64,000 bases of DNA from Nostoc sp. HK-01. Lineage in GTDB: Bacteria > Cyanobacteriota > Cyanobacteriia > Cyanobacteriales > Nostocaceae. The notes beneath the pieces are model-generated. The model searched no databases, was not told the DNA's origin, and was given only the letters and a program-made list of their open reading frames with translations. Made by a program: the position numbers and the translations under genes. Position 1 is the first letter of the stretch. Each line of letters starts with the position of its first letter. The stretch covers positions 1,987,501 to 2,051,500 of the forward strand of contig AP018318.1 of the NCBI GenBank assembly GCA_003990705.1. The letters run 5' to 3'. Positions 54,975 through 64,000 of the stretch are shown in pieces.

Positions 54975-55886
54975 ATGAGTAGCCAAACAGCCCGTTCTTA
55001 CGCCTTCTTATCAATTGCAGCCGCAGTAGTGACTATTGGTTTAAAGTTTGGGGCTTACCTACTAACAGGTTCAGTCGGGCTACTGTCTGATGCTATTGAA
55101 TCATGTGTAAATCTAGTGGCTGCACTGGTAGCGCTATGGGCATTAACTTATGCAGCTAAACCAGCCGATGCCGAACACACCTTTGGCCATTCTAAAGCCG
55201 AGTATTTTTCTAGTGGAGCCGAAGGTGCATTAATTATCGTGGCAGCTATTAGCATTGCCCTAGAAGCTTGGGGACGCTTGCTGCATCCAGAACCACTAAC
55301 TCAACTGGGATTAGGGCTAGTGCTGTCATTATTAGCCACAGCAGTTAATGGTGCAGTAGCTGTTGTCTTACTCAAAGCCGGAAAACGCTTACGTTCCATT
55401 ACCTTGCGAGCAGATGCTCACCACCTATTAACTGATGTCTGGACTTCCGGTGGTGTGATACTCGGAATTTTTCTCGTGCAGGTAACAGGTTGGTTGATAC
55501 TTGACCCCATCATTGCCCTATTGGTAGCAGTTAATATTATTTGGGCAGGATTTAATTTACTGCGGGAAACCTTTTCTGGACTACTAGACACGGCTTTACC
55601 AAAAGAAGAACAAGAAATTATTCGGCAGATATTTAGTGAATACGAACATCAAAATATCCAGTTCCATGCTATGCGCTCTCGGTTAGCAGGAACCCGTCGC
55701 TTTATTTCCTTTCACGTTTTAGTCCCAGGCGCTTGGAGTGTGCGCCAAGGACATGATTTATGTGAAGAAATTGAGTTGAAAATTATTCAAGCACTGCCAG
55801 GAAGTAGCATTATCACTCACCTGGAGCCTGTAGAAGACCCTATCTCTTGGGATGATATGGAATTGGAGCGTCTCAGTCAACCGTGA
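54975..55886 (+). CDS. Cation diffusion facilitator (CDF) metal transporter
   Basis: A 303-residue protein with six predicted membrane helices and a C-terminal cytoplasmic domain (about 205-290, with HAMRSRLAGTRRFISFHVLV). The first membrane metal motif aligns as IESCVNL in helix 2, giving E and N where FieF has two Asp. The second motif is ADAHHLLTD (HxxxD) in helix 5. DAEHTFGHSKAEYFSSGAEG is the conserved loop. Probably exports Zn, Fe, Co, Mn or similar ions with proton antiport. The metal cannot be assigned. Gene stands alone. Confidence 0.88.
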   Translation: MSSQTARSYAFLSIAAAVVTIGLKFGAYLLTGSVGLLSDAIESCVNLVAALVALWALTYAAKPADAEHTFGHSKAEYFSSGAEGALIIVAAISIALEAWGRLLHPEPLTQLGLGLVLSLLATAVNGAVAVVLLKAGKRLRSITLRADAHHLLTDVWTSGGVILGIFLVQVTGWLILDPIIALLVAVNIIWAGFNLLRETFSGLLDTALPKEEQEIIRQIFSEYEHQNIQFHAMRSRLAGTRRFISFHVLVPGAWSVRQGHDLCEEIELKIIQALPGSSIITHLEPVEDPISWDDMELERLSQP

Positions 55887-56281
55887 CTGAAAACGACAGG
55901 TTGTCCTGCACACCAATCTTTGTAATATATCTGCGTGCCATCTTGAGTTGTGATCATACTTATCTTTTAGGCTCCTTCATTCGCAAAATTGCAGAAATCG
56001 ATGTAGCCAATAGCCTTATTGATCAAATTAGGCATTTCACTTCGTCATCAGAATAGAAAATTCGCCCCAACAAAGTAACAATTACTTCATTTTTACAAGA
56101 CTGACAGTTAATTATTCCGCTTTTCTTAGGATCTTTCTCTTCAATACTAATTAGGATTCATAACCTATTCATAACCCATCTGCGATCGACATCCGATAGT
56201 CTAAATTGCTGATGGGAATGGTGTGGGCAGCAATTGTCCAAAAATACACTCACGGATGCCTAAATAATTGAGGAGATGATA
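55887..56281. other. Intergenic region
   Basis: About 395 bases with no gene, repeat or terminator that I recognise. Two near-identical ATTCATAACC words at 56156-56176 precede the metallophosphoesterase and could be part of its promoter. Confidence 0.4.
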
Positions 56282-57400
56282 ATGACAAAGCTTGGCTACT
56301 CAATGTTTCACGGCTTCAGTAGTAAACATTTACTACGTCAAATGTGCTTACTGGCCTTAACTTTACCATTCCTGGCATCTGCCACCGCCAATTTAGTACT
56401 GGCCGGAGAGAATGAAAATGCGAACTCGTCATACGAGATTGGACTTTGGGGCGATCTACCTTACTCAGCTGCCCAAGAAGTTGGGGTAACAAGACTAATC
56501 GAAGATATGAATTCCCAAAAACTGGCTTTCACCGTTCACGATGGTGATCTCAAGGCTGGTTCTAATAGCCTTTGTGACAACGCACTGTATATCAAGGCGC
56601 TCGGCTACTTCAACTCTCTAGAAGCACCGGCAGCTTTTACTCCGGGTGACAACGATTGGACAGACTGCGATCGCCCTTCCAATGGTGGATACAACTCACT
56701 TGAACGCCTCGATTACGAGCGTCAGTTATTCTTTAGTACGAATTTTTCCCTAGGGCAGCGTCGGTTGTTCCAAGAAGTGCAGACAGCACCATTATGCCTT
56801 GGTGTTAATGGTGCTGTACCTTGTGTAGAGAACCGCCGTTGGACGGTCGGTAGGGTTACTTATGCGACACTCAACATCCAAGGTTCGTGCAATAACCTCT
56901 GTGACACTGCACCTGATCCAGAGGAATATGCAGCACGAAATACAGCTAATATTGCCTGGCTGAAAGAGACTTTTCGAGTAGCCAAGGAACGCAACTCAGC
57001 AGCTGTTATGTTGATCTCCCAAGCTGATCCAGGATGGGATCAGAATGATCCAAATAGAGCGCCTTTGCGTGATCCGAGGACGCTTATGGAAACTGATGGT
57101 CAGCTTGATGGCTTCAGAGACTTTTTGTCAGCGTTGCGTGATGAGGTGATTGCTTTCCGCAAACCAGTTGCTTATGTACACGGCGATTCACACTATTTTC
57201 GGATTGATAGACCATTTCTAGATGCTCAAGGCAGACGGCTGGAAAACTTCACACGTGTTGAGACATTTGGCGACAATCAAGGAAACGGCACCAACGATGT
57301 ACAGTGGCTGAAGGTAAGTGTCAATCCTCGTAGCCGCGAGGTATTTTCATATCAGCCACAGATTGTTCCTGGTAATCGAGTAGCAGTTCCGGCTCCCTAA
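56282..57400 (+). CDS. Secreted metallophosphoesterase-like protein
   Basis: A 372-residue protein with a signal peptide (LLRQMCLLALTLPFLASATA NLVLA region, cleavage likely before GENEN). Calcineurin-like metal motifs appear in order: IGLWGDLPY (Asp), FTVHDGDLKAGS (GDxK), FTPGDNDWTDC (GDND) and YVHGDSHYFRID (GDSH). Four extra Cys near 178-215 may form disulfides. Extracellular phosphoesterase activity on nucleotides or phosphomonoesters is likely. The ATG at 56282 is preferred to the one 6 bases upstream because AGGAG (56271-56275) then has proper spacing. A shared terminator follows. Confidence 0.8.
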   Translation: MTKLGYSMFHGFSSKHLLRQMCLLALTLPFLASATANLVLAGENENANSSYEIGLWGDLPYSAAQEVGVTRLIEDMNSQKLAFTVHDGDLKAGSNSLCDNALYIKALGYFNSLEAPAAFTPGDNDWTDCDRPSNGGYNSLERLDYERQLFFSTNFSLGQRRLFQEVQTAPLCLGVNGAVPCVENRRWTVGRVTYATLNIQGSCNNLCDTAPDPEEYAARNTANIAWLKETFRVAKERNSAAVMLISQADPGWDQNDPNRAPLRDPRTLMETDGQLDGFRDFLSALRDEVIAFRKPVAYVHGDSHYFRIDRPFLDAQGRRLENFTRVETFGDNQGNGTNDVQWLKVSVNPRSREVFSYQPQIVPGNRVAVPAP

Positions 57401-57570
57401 TTATGAGCTTTATCTATCCCAAACCCAATCTTCCTGAGAACTTTTGCAAGAGGTCTAATGTATTTGGCTCATACTTTTACTAAATAGAAGATTGCGATCG
57501 CATAACCTCTGTAAATATCCATAAACGGGATCACACGGAATAAAAAAGCTGTAACTCAAACCCAAACTAA

Positions 57571-57600
57571 AAAGGCGCTCTCCTCAAGGAGAGCGCCTTT
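57571..57600. terminator. Strong bidirectional terminator (psbA side)
   Basis: AAAGGCGCTCTCCT and AGGAGAGCGCCTTT form a perfect 14-bp inverted repeat with a 2-base centre, giving A and T runs on both strands. It lies 36 bases after the psbA stop on the minus strand and after the metallophosphoesterase on the plus strand. Confidence 0.9.
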
Positions 57601-57636
57601 CATTCACACATTAGCTATTGCTTCTAGGTCAGAAAA

Positions 57637-59180
<1,544 letters not shown>

Positions 59181-59600
59181 TTATGTCCAGTCTTCTAAGT
59201 TTAAGCCTGCTATTTGTCCAAAATCAGCAGAATTTCGAGTCAATAGAATAGCTTGATTAACGAGAGCTATAGCAGCGATTTTTAAATCCATTGTGCCAAG
59301 CCGAGGGTAAGCTTTTCTGAGCCGTTGAAATTCTTGGGCTGCTGGTTGATCAAATTCTAAAATTGGTATAACACAATAATTGGTTAGTTGCTTCTTTAAT
59401 TCCTTGTAGGCTAAAACTTGTCCTTCAACGGTTTGAGCCTTTGCCACATAACTCAACCAACCTCGCATTTGTTCCTCATAGCTGATGATTGTTACTGCAA
59501 CCTGATTAGGATTGACTTTTGCTAATCGCGTGAGTAAAGATTGTGCCTGCAATCCTCCGCGATCTAAAACACTTAGATGATCAGTATCGAGAATATACAT
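59181..59600 (-). CDS. PIN-domain ribonuclease toxin (VapC-like)
   Basis: A 139-residue PIN-domain protein. Acidic catalytic residues: Asp in MYILDTDHLSVLDRGG at the N terminus, Glu in TIISYEEQMRGW, and Asp pairs in RLGTMDLKIAAIALVNQ and LTRNSADFGQI. It starts immediately after the stop of a small coiled-coil gene (no spacing), the antitoxin-toxin order. Likely cleaves RNA when free of antitoxin. All expected acidic residues are present, so it looks intact. Confidence 0.88.
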   Translation of the reverse strand: MYILDTDHLSVLDRGGLQAQSLLTRLAKVNPNQVAVTIISYEEQMRGWLSYVAKAQTVEGQVLAYKELKKQLTNYCVIPILEFDQPAAQEFQRLRKAYPRLGTMDLKIAAIALVNQAILLTRNSADFGQIAGLNLEDWT

Positions 59601-59816
59601 CTAAATATCGTGTGATTCTGAAGAATTTGAGTGCAGAGATTCACGATATTCTCGCCCTAGCTGCATGGCTTCATCATAAGCTGAGTTCTCAGCAAATGTT
59701 CCTGCAATTTTCTGCCACCAAGGGGTTTTGGAGGAAGAAACAACCTCTAGTTGATTTTTAAGACTTGCAACTTCAGCCTCTAAAATCGCTACCCGTTCTT
59801 CTATTTGTTTTGACAT
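59601..59816 (-). CDS. Coiled-coil antitoxin of the PIN toxin
   Basis: A 71-residue protein. N-terminal heptad pattern (IEERVAILEAEVASLKNQLE) forms a coiled coil, followed by WWQKIAGTFAENSAYDEAMQ and LGREYRESL, typical of antitoxins paired with PIN toxins in cyanobacteria. No ribbon-helix-helix or AbrB motif is visible. The stop abuts the toxin start, so the two genes are a translationally coupled unit. Confidence 0.75.
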   Translation of the reverse strand: MSKQIEERVAILEAEVASLKNQLEVVSSSKTPWWQKIAGTFAENSAYDEAMQLGREYRESLHSNSSESHDI

Positions 59817-59907
59817 AACTTATCTTGACTCATCCTATTTTTCTATTCTCTACTTATATAGTAGCGATCGCACGTCCAGCAAAAATGCAGCGCAACTCTG
59901 GAAAAGC

Positions 59908-60063
59908 TCACGCTATTTTCTGCGGCTTAGTGACTTCATTGATAGTAATAATCAGTTCACCTTGAATTGTACTGTGTTCACCCTGTGGCATCGATTTCTG
60001 GATAATTTGACCATCAATATACTCACTGGCAGGCGATAAATGTGCATCTATCCAGATTGTCAT
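59908..60063 (-). pseudogene. Chimeric stub: PIN-like (DUF5615) N terminus fused to a Uma2-type fragment
   Basis: A 51-codon ORF whose ATG overlaps the DUF433 stop (ATGA). It starts MTIWIDAHLSP, as DUF5615 toxins do after a DUF433 antitoxin. From codon 13 it reads EYIDGQIIQKSMPQGEHSTI then QGELIITINEVTKPQKIA, which matches the Uma2 endonuclease family start. It stops where Uma2 proteins would continue. I infer a recombination between a DUF433-DUF5615 toxin and a Uma2 gene that destroyed both. Confidence 0.7.
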
Positions 60064-60284
60064 GCTACTAACACTGGATGATTCAGCTTCCGCGAAGCAT
60101 ATATTAGTGCTGCTTTGAGGTCATCTGCATCTAGATCAGGCATTTCTTCTAAGATTTGTTCAGCACTGAGTCCAGCAGCAAACAAGTCTAATACATCTGA
60201 CACCCGAATTCTCATACCTCGAATACATGGGCGACCGCCGCATTGTTTGGGATTAATTGTAATTCTGCTCAGTAAGTTTGACAT
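60060..60284 (-). CDS. DUF433 family antitoxin
   Basis: A 74-residue helix-turn-helix protein. DUF433 motif: ITINPKQCGGRPCIRGMRIR, then VSDVLDLFAAGLSAEQILEE and PDLDADDLKAALIYASRKL. These antitoxins normally precede a DUF5615 PIN-like toxin by overlapping codons. The overlap remains, but the toxin is replaced by a chimeric stub, so it may be an orphan. Confidence 0.88.
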   Translation of the reverse strand: MSNLLSRITINPKQCGGRPCIRGMRIRVSDVLDLFAAGLSAEQILEEMPDLDADDLKAALIYASRKLNHPVLVA

Positions 60285-60319
60285 ATAGCTCCAATTAATG
60301 ATTAATCCTAATTTACTAT

Positions 60320-63300
60320 TTAAACAACAACCGCTTCGGCGATCGCACCTTGCATTCTCCCCATTGCATCAATCAAGCTTTGCAATTGTTGGTCGGCTTT
60401 CATCACCGCTAAACCGCGGACTGTGACTTTACCTGGAGAGTAAACAAAGCGTGTTTTGAGATGTTCTGGTAAGTTGGCTGCGAGTAAATTCCAAGCAGGT
60501 TCTTCCATTGGGGTTTCTAAAATTACGTGTTGTTTGTTTTCTGGTTTGATACGGCTAAATCCTAATTTTTTCGCTAATTGTTTTAGTTCCATCACGCGTA
60601 ACAGTTGATTGGCGGGGACGGGTAAAGTACCATAGCGATCGCTCCATTCGGCTGCAATCTGCGCTAGTTCATCTTTCGATTTGGCAGATGCTACTGCACG
60701 ATACGCACTCATCTTTTGATCGATATCGGGAATATAATCAGCAGGGACAAATGCAGTGAGGTTGAGGTCAATTTGCGTATCGTCAACTTGGGGTATTTCT
60801 TGACCGCGAATTTCTCGAATCGCTTCTTCTAACATTTCCATGTACAAATCAAAACCGATCGCATCCATTTGACCAGATTGTTCTGCACCTAGCAAGTTAC
60901 CCACGCCGCGGATTTCCATGTCGCGCATCGCGAGTTGATACCCGGAACCGAGTTGAGTAAATTCTTGTATTGCCCGTAACCTTTGCCGTGCGGCATCAGA
61001 TAATGTGCGTTGCTTGGGATAGAATAACCAAGCATGAGCTTGAATCCCCGCCCGACCGACACGACCGCGTAATTGGTATAGTTGCGATAATCCAAAACGG
61101 TGTGCATCTTCAATTAAGATGGTGTTGACGCGGGGAATATCTAACCCAGATTCAATAATTGTCGTACATACTAATATGTCTGCGTCACCATTACTAAAGG
61201 TGAGCATGGTTGATTCTAACTCGCTTTCGTCCATTTGCCCGTGAGCGATCGCAAATCTCGCGCCTGGTACCATCTCCCGAAGATTGGCTGTAATCTCTTC
61301 TATGCCATCAACCCGTGGAACTACGTAAAACACCTGTCCGCCCCGATCCAGTTCTTGGCGAATGGCGCTGCGGACACTTTCGGGGTTTCTGGGGGAAAGA
61401 TGGGTTTTAATTGGTCGTCTGGTGGGGGGTGGTGTGGTAATCAAACTCATTTCCCGAATCCCAGATAAAGACATATACAAGGTACGGGGAATAGGTGTGG
61501 CGGAGAGAGTCAGCACGTCAACCTGAGTTTTCAAAGATTTAATTTTCTCTTTTTGGTTCACCCCAAACCGTTGTTCTTCGTCTATGACCAACAGTCCTAA
61601 ATCTTTGAAATTTACACTTTTCCCTAAAAGTTGATGCGTACCGACAACGATATCTAACTCACCCGTCGCCAATCGTTTTTGAATATTGCGACGTTCTTCA
61701 GCGGTGCGGAAGCGGTTGAGTAAGCCGACATTCACAGGGTAAGGGGCAAAGCGTTCTTTGAGGGTGTGGTAGTGTTGCTGGGTGAGGATGGTAGTTGGTG
61801 CTAAGAGTGCGACTTGTTTACCAGAAGTCACGGCTTTGAAAATGGCGCGGATTGCTACTTCCGTTTTCCCGAAACCAACGTCACCACAAACTAAGCGATC
61901 CATTGGGCGATCGCTTTCCATGTCGCGTTTCACATCTTGGACGGCTTTTAGCTGGTCGGTGGTGGGTTGGTAAGGGAAGGAATCTTCCATTTCCTCTTGC
62001 CAAGGCATATCTTGGGGATAGGAGTAACCTTGTTGTTGCGATCGCGCTGCATACAATTTCAGCAAGTCTACCGCTAATTTCTTAATAGCTTTGCGGACAC
62101 GGTTCTTGGTGTTTTCCCAAGCCTTCCCGGTCATTTTGTGCAGTTCTGGCGCTTTATCGCCTGTGGCGCGAAACCTTGACAAAGAACCAACTTGGTCAGC
62201 CGCCACCCGCAAAAGACCATCGGCGTACTGTACGACGATGTAATCGCGGGTTTCATCGTTAATCGTCAAACTTTCCAGCTTGACGAATTTACCAATCCCG
62301 TGGCTTCGATGTACTACATAATCTCCCGGACGCAGTTTATTCGGGTCAACTTGCTTAGAAGCCGCCTTACGACGTTTGCGGATGTATCCAGGTGTTGCGA
62401 GGGAGTGCTGACCGTAAAATTCGCGGTCGGTGACCACTACCAAGCGATACGTCGGCAGAATAAATCCTTCTAGTTCTGCCAAACCGGAATATTTTAGGGC
62501 GACTGGTACGTGGTTGATTTGCTGCTTTTCAATCGCTTGGTAGTCACGCGGGTTGGGGATAAACTGCGCCGGACAGTCGTGTTCTTGGAGTAAGGAGACA
62601 GAACGGGAAGGTTGGGCAGAAATTAACCAGATTGAGAAATTGCGATCGCGTTCTTGGCGTAGTGTCTCAGCTAATTTACCAAACTGGTGCGGTGTAACTG
62701 GTACAGACCGACTCGCTAAATTGACCCCATTGTTTTCTTCTGCGATTTCCGATAAATAAACAGTTTGAAATTGGGTAAGTTCTGCCAAGCAATCATCAAA
62801 AGACCGATGAATTTTAGGCAATTGTAAAGAACCTAAATTTAATTCCCCAGTCCCTAGCGACCATTGTTCCTCTGCATTTTCCACCCAGCGATCGCTATGG
62901 GCGTGACACTGTTCTGGTTCATCAATAGCAATTAAAGTATTTTCAGGCAGATAATCTAAAATCGATGCTGGTTTTGCAAACGCCAGACCTAAAAACCTAC
63001 GGCTTCCTTCTAGGACTGCTGACTCTTGATTATCAAGTTCCGATTCATTCTTCAACTCAGCACTCAGCACTCGGAACTCCGCACTATCCTTCAGTGCATC
63101 TAAAATAATCGGAGTAAAGCTGGTGGGAGTAAGCACAATTTGGCCTATTTTATCAAGGGCAGAACGCTGAGTTGTGGGGTCAAATTCTCTGATTTGTTCG
63201 ATTTCGTCGCCAAACCATTCCAAGCGCACTGGCAATTCTGAAGATACTGGAAAAATATCGACAATATCACCGCGTCGACTCCATTGTCCTTCTGTTTCTA

Positions 63301-63826
63301 CCAAGGGTACTCGTTCGTAACCCAAAGTAGTAATTTTTGTACTGAAAGCATTTAAGTCAAATTCCATCCCCTTTTCCAGGGTCAGGCTAAGAGGTGAAAA
63401 AGCCTCTGGAGGCGGCAAATGCGGCTGTAACGCATTGGTAGTAGCAACCACCGCTATAGTCTTATTTTGACCATTGACAGACTCTTGACTCTTCACCAAA
63501 TCAGCCAAAACCTGCATTTGTCCCCAAGTCATTTCCGTTTCGGGATCAAAAGGTTCGTAAGGGGAGGCTTCCGAAGTGGGGTAAAAATGGACTGTTTGCC
63601 ATCCCATCGCCTCTAATTGAGCGTAAGCGCGTCCGGCTTCCTCCAGGGTGGCACAAACAACAAATAAATTCCTGCCTGAATTTTGTGCTAATGCCGATGC
63701 TACCAGACCCTTGGGTAAACGGGGAATTCCATTTAAGCGTAAATCTTTTTGCCGATTGAGCTTAGAAAGCAGTTCTGTGGTGAGAGGCGATCGCGCCAAG
63801 GCACGCACAATAGAAGAAAATGCCAT
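60320..63826 (-). CDS. mfd: Transcription-repair coupling factor Mfd
   Basis: Translocase that removes RNA polymerase stalled at DNA lesions and recruits UvrA. Its 1168 residues are full length. N-terminal UvrB-homology (about 30-380) begins with [20 protein letters not shown]. The RNAP-interaction domain is [20 protein letters not shown]. Helicase motifs: Walker [16 protein letters not shown] box VIDEEQRFG, and the TRG region [20 protein letters not shown]. The C-terminal TRCF domain is present. Between about 245 and 275 there is an insertion ([30 protein letters not shown]) encoded by repeat-like DNA at 63005-63095. Confidence 0.95.
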   Translation of the reverse strand: MAFSSIVRALARSPLTTELLSKLNRQKDLRLNGIPRLPKGLVASALAQNSGRNLFVVCATLEEAGRAYAQLEAMGWQTVHFYPTSEASPYEPFDPETEMTWGQMQVLADLVKSQESVNGQNKTIAVVATTNALQPHLPPPEAFSPLSLTLEKGMEFDLNAFSTKITTLGYERVPLVETEGQWSRRGDIVDIFPVSSELPVRLEWFGDEIEQIREFDPTTQRSALDKIGQIVLTPTSFTPIILDALKDSAEFRVLSAELKNESELDNQESAVLEGSRRFLGLAFAKPASILDYLPENTLIAIDEPEQCHAHSDRWVENAEEQWSLGTGELNLGSLQLPKIHRSFDDCLAELTQFQTVYLSEIAEENNGVNLASRSVPVTPHQFGKLAETLRQERDRNFSIWLISAQPSRSVSLLQEHDCPAQFIPNPRDYQAIEKQQINHVPVALKYSGLAELEGFILPTYRLVVVTDREFYGQHSLATPGYIRKRRKAASKQVDPNKLRPGDYVVHRSHGIGKFVKLESLTINDETRDYIVVQYADGLLRVAADQVGSLSRFRATGDKAPELHKMTGKAWENTKNRVRKAIKKLAVDLLKLYAARSQQQGYSYPQDMPWQEEMEDSFPYQPTTDQLKAVQDVKRDMESDRPMDRLVCGDVGFGKTEVAIRAIFKAVTSGKQVALLAPTTILTQQHYHTLKERFAPYPVNVGLLNRFRTAEERRNIQKRLATGELDIVVGTHQLLGKSVNFKDLGLLVIDEEQRFGVNQKEKIKSLKTQVDVLTLSATPIPRTLYMSLSGIREMSLITTPPPTRRPIKTHLSPRNPESVRSAIRQELDRGGQVFYVVPRVDGIEEITANLREMVPGARFAIAHGQMDESELESTMLTFSNGDADILVCTTIIESGLDIPRVNTILIEDAHRFGLSQLYQLRGRVGRAGIQAHAWLFYPKQRTLSDAARQRLRAIQEFTQLGSGYQLAMRDMEIRGVGNLLGAEQSGQMDAIGFDLYMEMLEEAIREIRGQEIPQVDDTQIDLNLTAFVPADYIPDIDQKMSAYRAVASAKSKDELAQIAAEWSDRYGTLPVPANQLLRVMELKQLAKKLGFSRIKPENKQHVILETPMEEPAWNLLAANLPEHLKTRFVYSPGKVTVRGLAVMKADQQLQSLIDAMGRMQGAIAEAVVV
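63005..63095. repeat. ACTCAGC heptamer-type repeat inside mfd
   Basis: The plus strand has actcagcactcagcactcgg and gaactccgcactatcc, the same heptamer family as in the glcD-glcE spacer. It encodes an in-frame insertion of about 30 residues in Mfd. It sits in a linker outside the catalytic motifs. Confidence 0.75.
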
Positions 63827-64000
63827 AAGTTCTACTAGAGGTGGAAATCTTCGGTGATAAGAAAATTTATAGGTAGTTTATGTTCACCATTTTAAAAGTG
63901 TTAACACCTGTCTTATTACTTCTGTGGAAGAATGATGATTGAAATATAAATATATAAATTTAAGAAGTTAAACTACTACTTTGTGCTTAGTCAAATGAAG

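Overview
The window is chromosomal DNA of a filamentous, probably heterocyst-forming cyanobacterium (Nostoc/Anabaena/Calothrix type). Evidence: a complete psbA (photosystem II D1), glycolate dehydrogenase genes, very frequent HIP1 octamers (GCGATCGC), heptanucleotide tandem repeats of the kind typical of Nostocales, large MASE1/hybrid histidine kinases and pentapeptide-repeat proteins. No rRNA, tRNA, CRISPR array or phage module was recognised.

Layout. 0.6-5.7 kb: PAS/CRP-like regulator, GNAT acetyltransferase, glycerol kinase, a tandem winged-helix-like protein with a zinc-ribbon partner, and a small acidic protein. 5.9-9.2 kb: a Gfo/Idh/MocA dehydrogenase gene split by a complete ISAzo13-like insertion sequence (3-bp TAA target duplication, about 26-bp imperfect inverted repeats), then repeats and gene debris. 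9.3-15.1 kb: an old yellow enzyme, a small GG-leader peptide and a two-gene sensor kinase operon. 15.4-19.5 kb: glcD-glcE-glcF. 19.7-20.2 kb: an antitoxin gene with a nonsense-mutated RelE toxin.

20.2-35.3 kb is the most coherent functional block. A minus-strand operon (TPR protein plus an NMT1-type ABC importer) is divergent from three plus-strand genes: a URC1-like GTP cyclohydrolase II homologue, a URC4/DUF1688 protein and uracil phosphoribosyltransferase. These three are the core of the URC pyrimidine-degradation route. Just beyond lies a BMP-type nucleoside importer (lipoprotein, double ATPase, two permeases). I infer an uptake-plus-degradation island for nucleosides and pyrimidine bases. 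Inside the nucleoside importer operon sits a HIP1-free, AT-rich insert: a 43-codon ORF, a PD-(D/E)XK nuclease-like protein and a DUF1877 protein.

36-46.6 kb: two closely related type II NADH dehydrogenases with nearly identical 5' leaders, a divergent AraC/SDR pair, mnmE, an O-methyltransferase, a second SDR and an HD-domain hydrolase. 46.8-50.9 kb: a NACHT-pentapeptide protein bracketed by direct repeats (a shared leader of about 64 bp followed by 21-bp tandem units), then two MITE-like elements. 51-58.7 kb: a secreted phosphodiesterase/pyrophosphatase, an OxlT-like MFS permease, a CDF metal exporter, a secreted metallophosphoesterase and psbA (E130, high-light type). 59-64 kb: toxin-antitoxin genes, one reduced to a PIN-like/Uma2 chimeric stub, and mfd.

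A recurring theme is heptanucleotide repeat DNA that has entered coding sequence in frame (CRP-like C terminus, MnmE, Mfd). Function calls rest on visible motifs and remembered family features; no database search was run.
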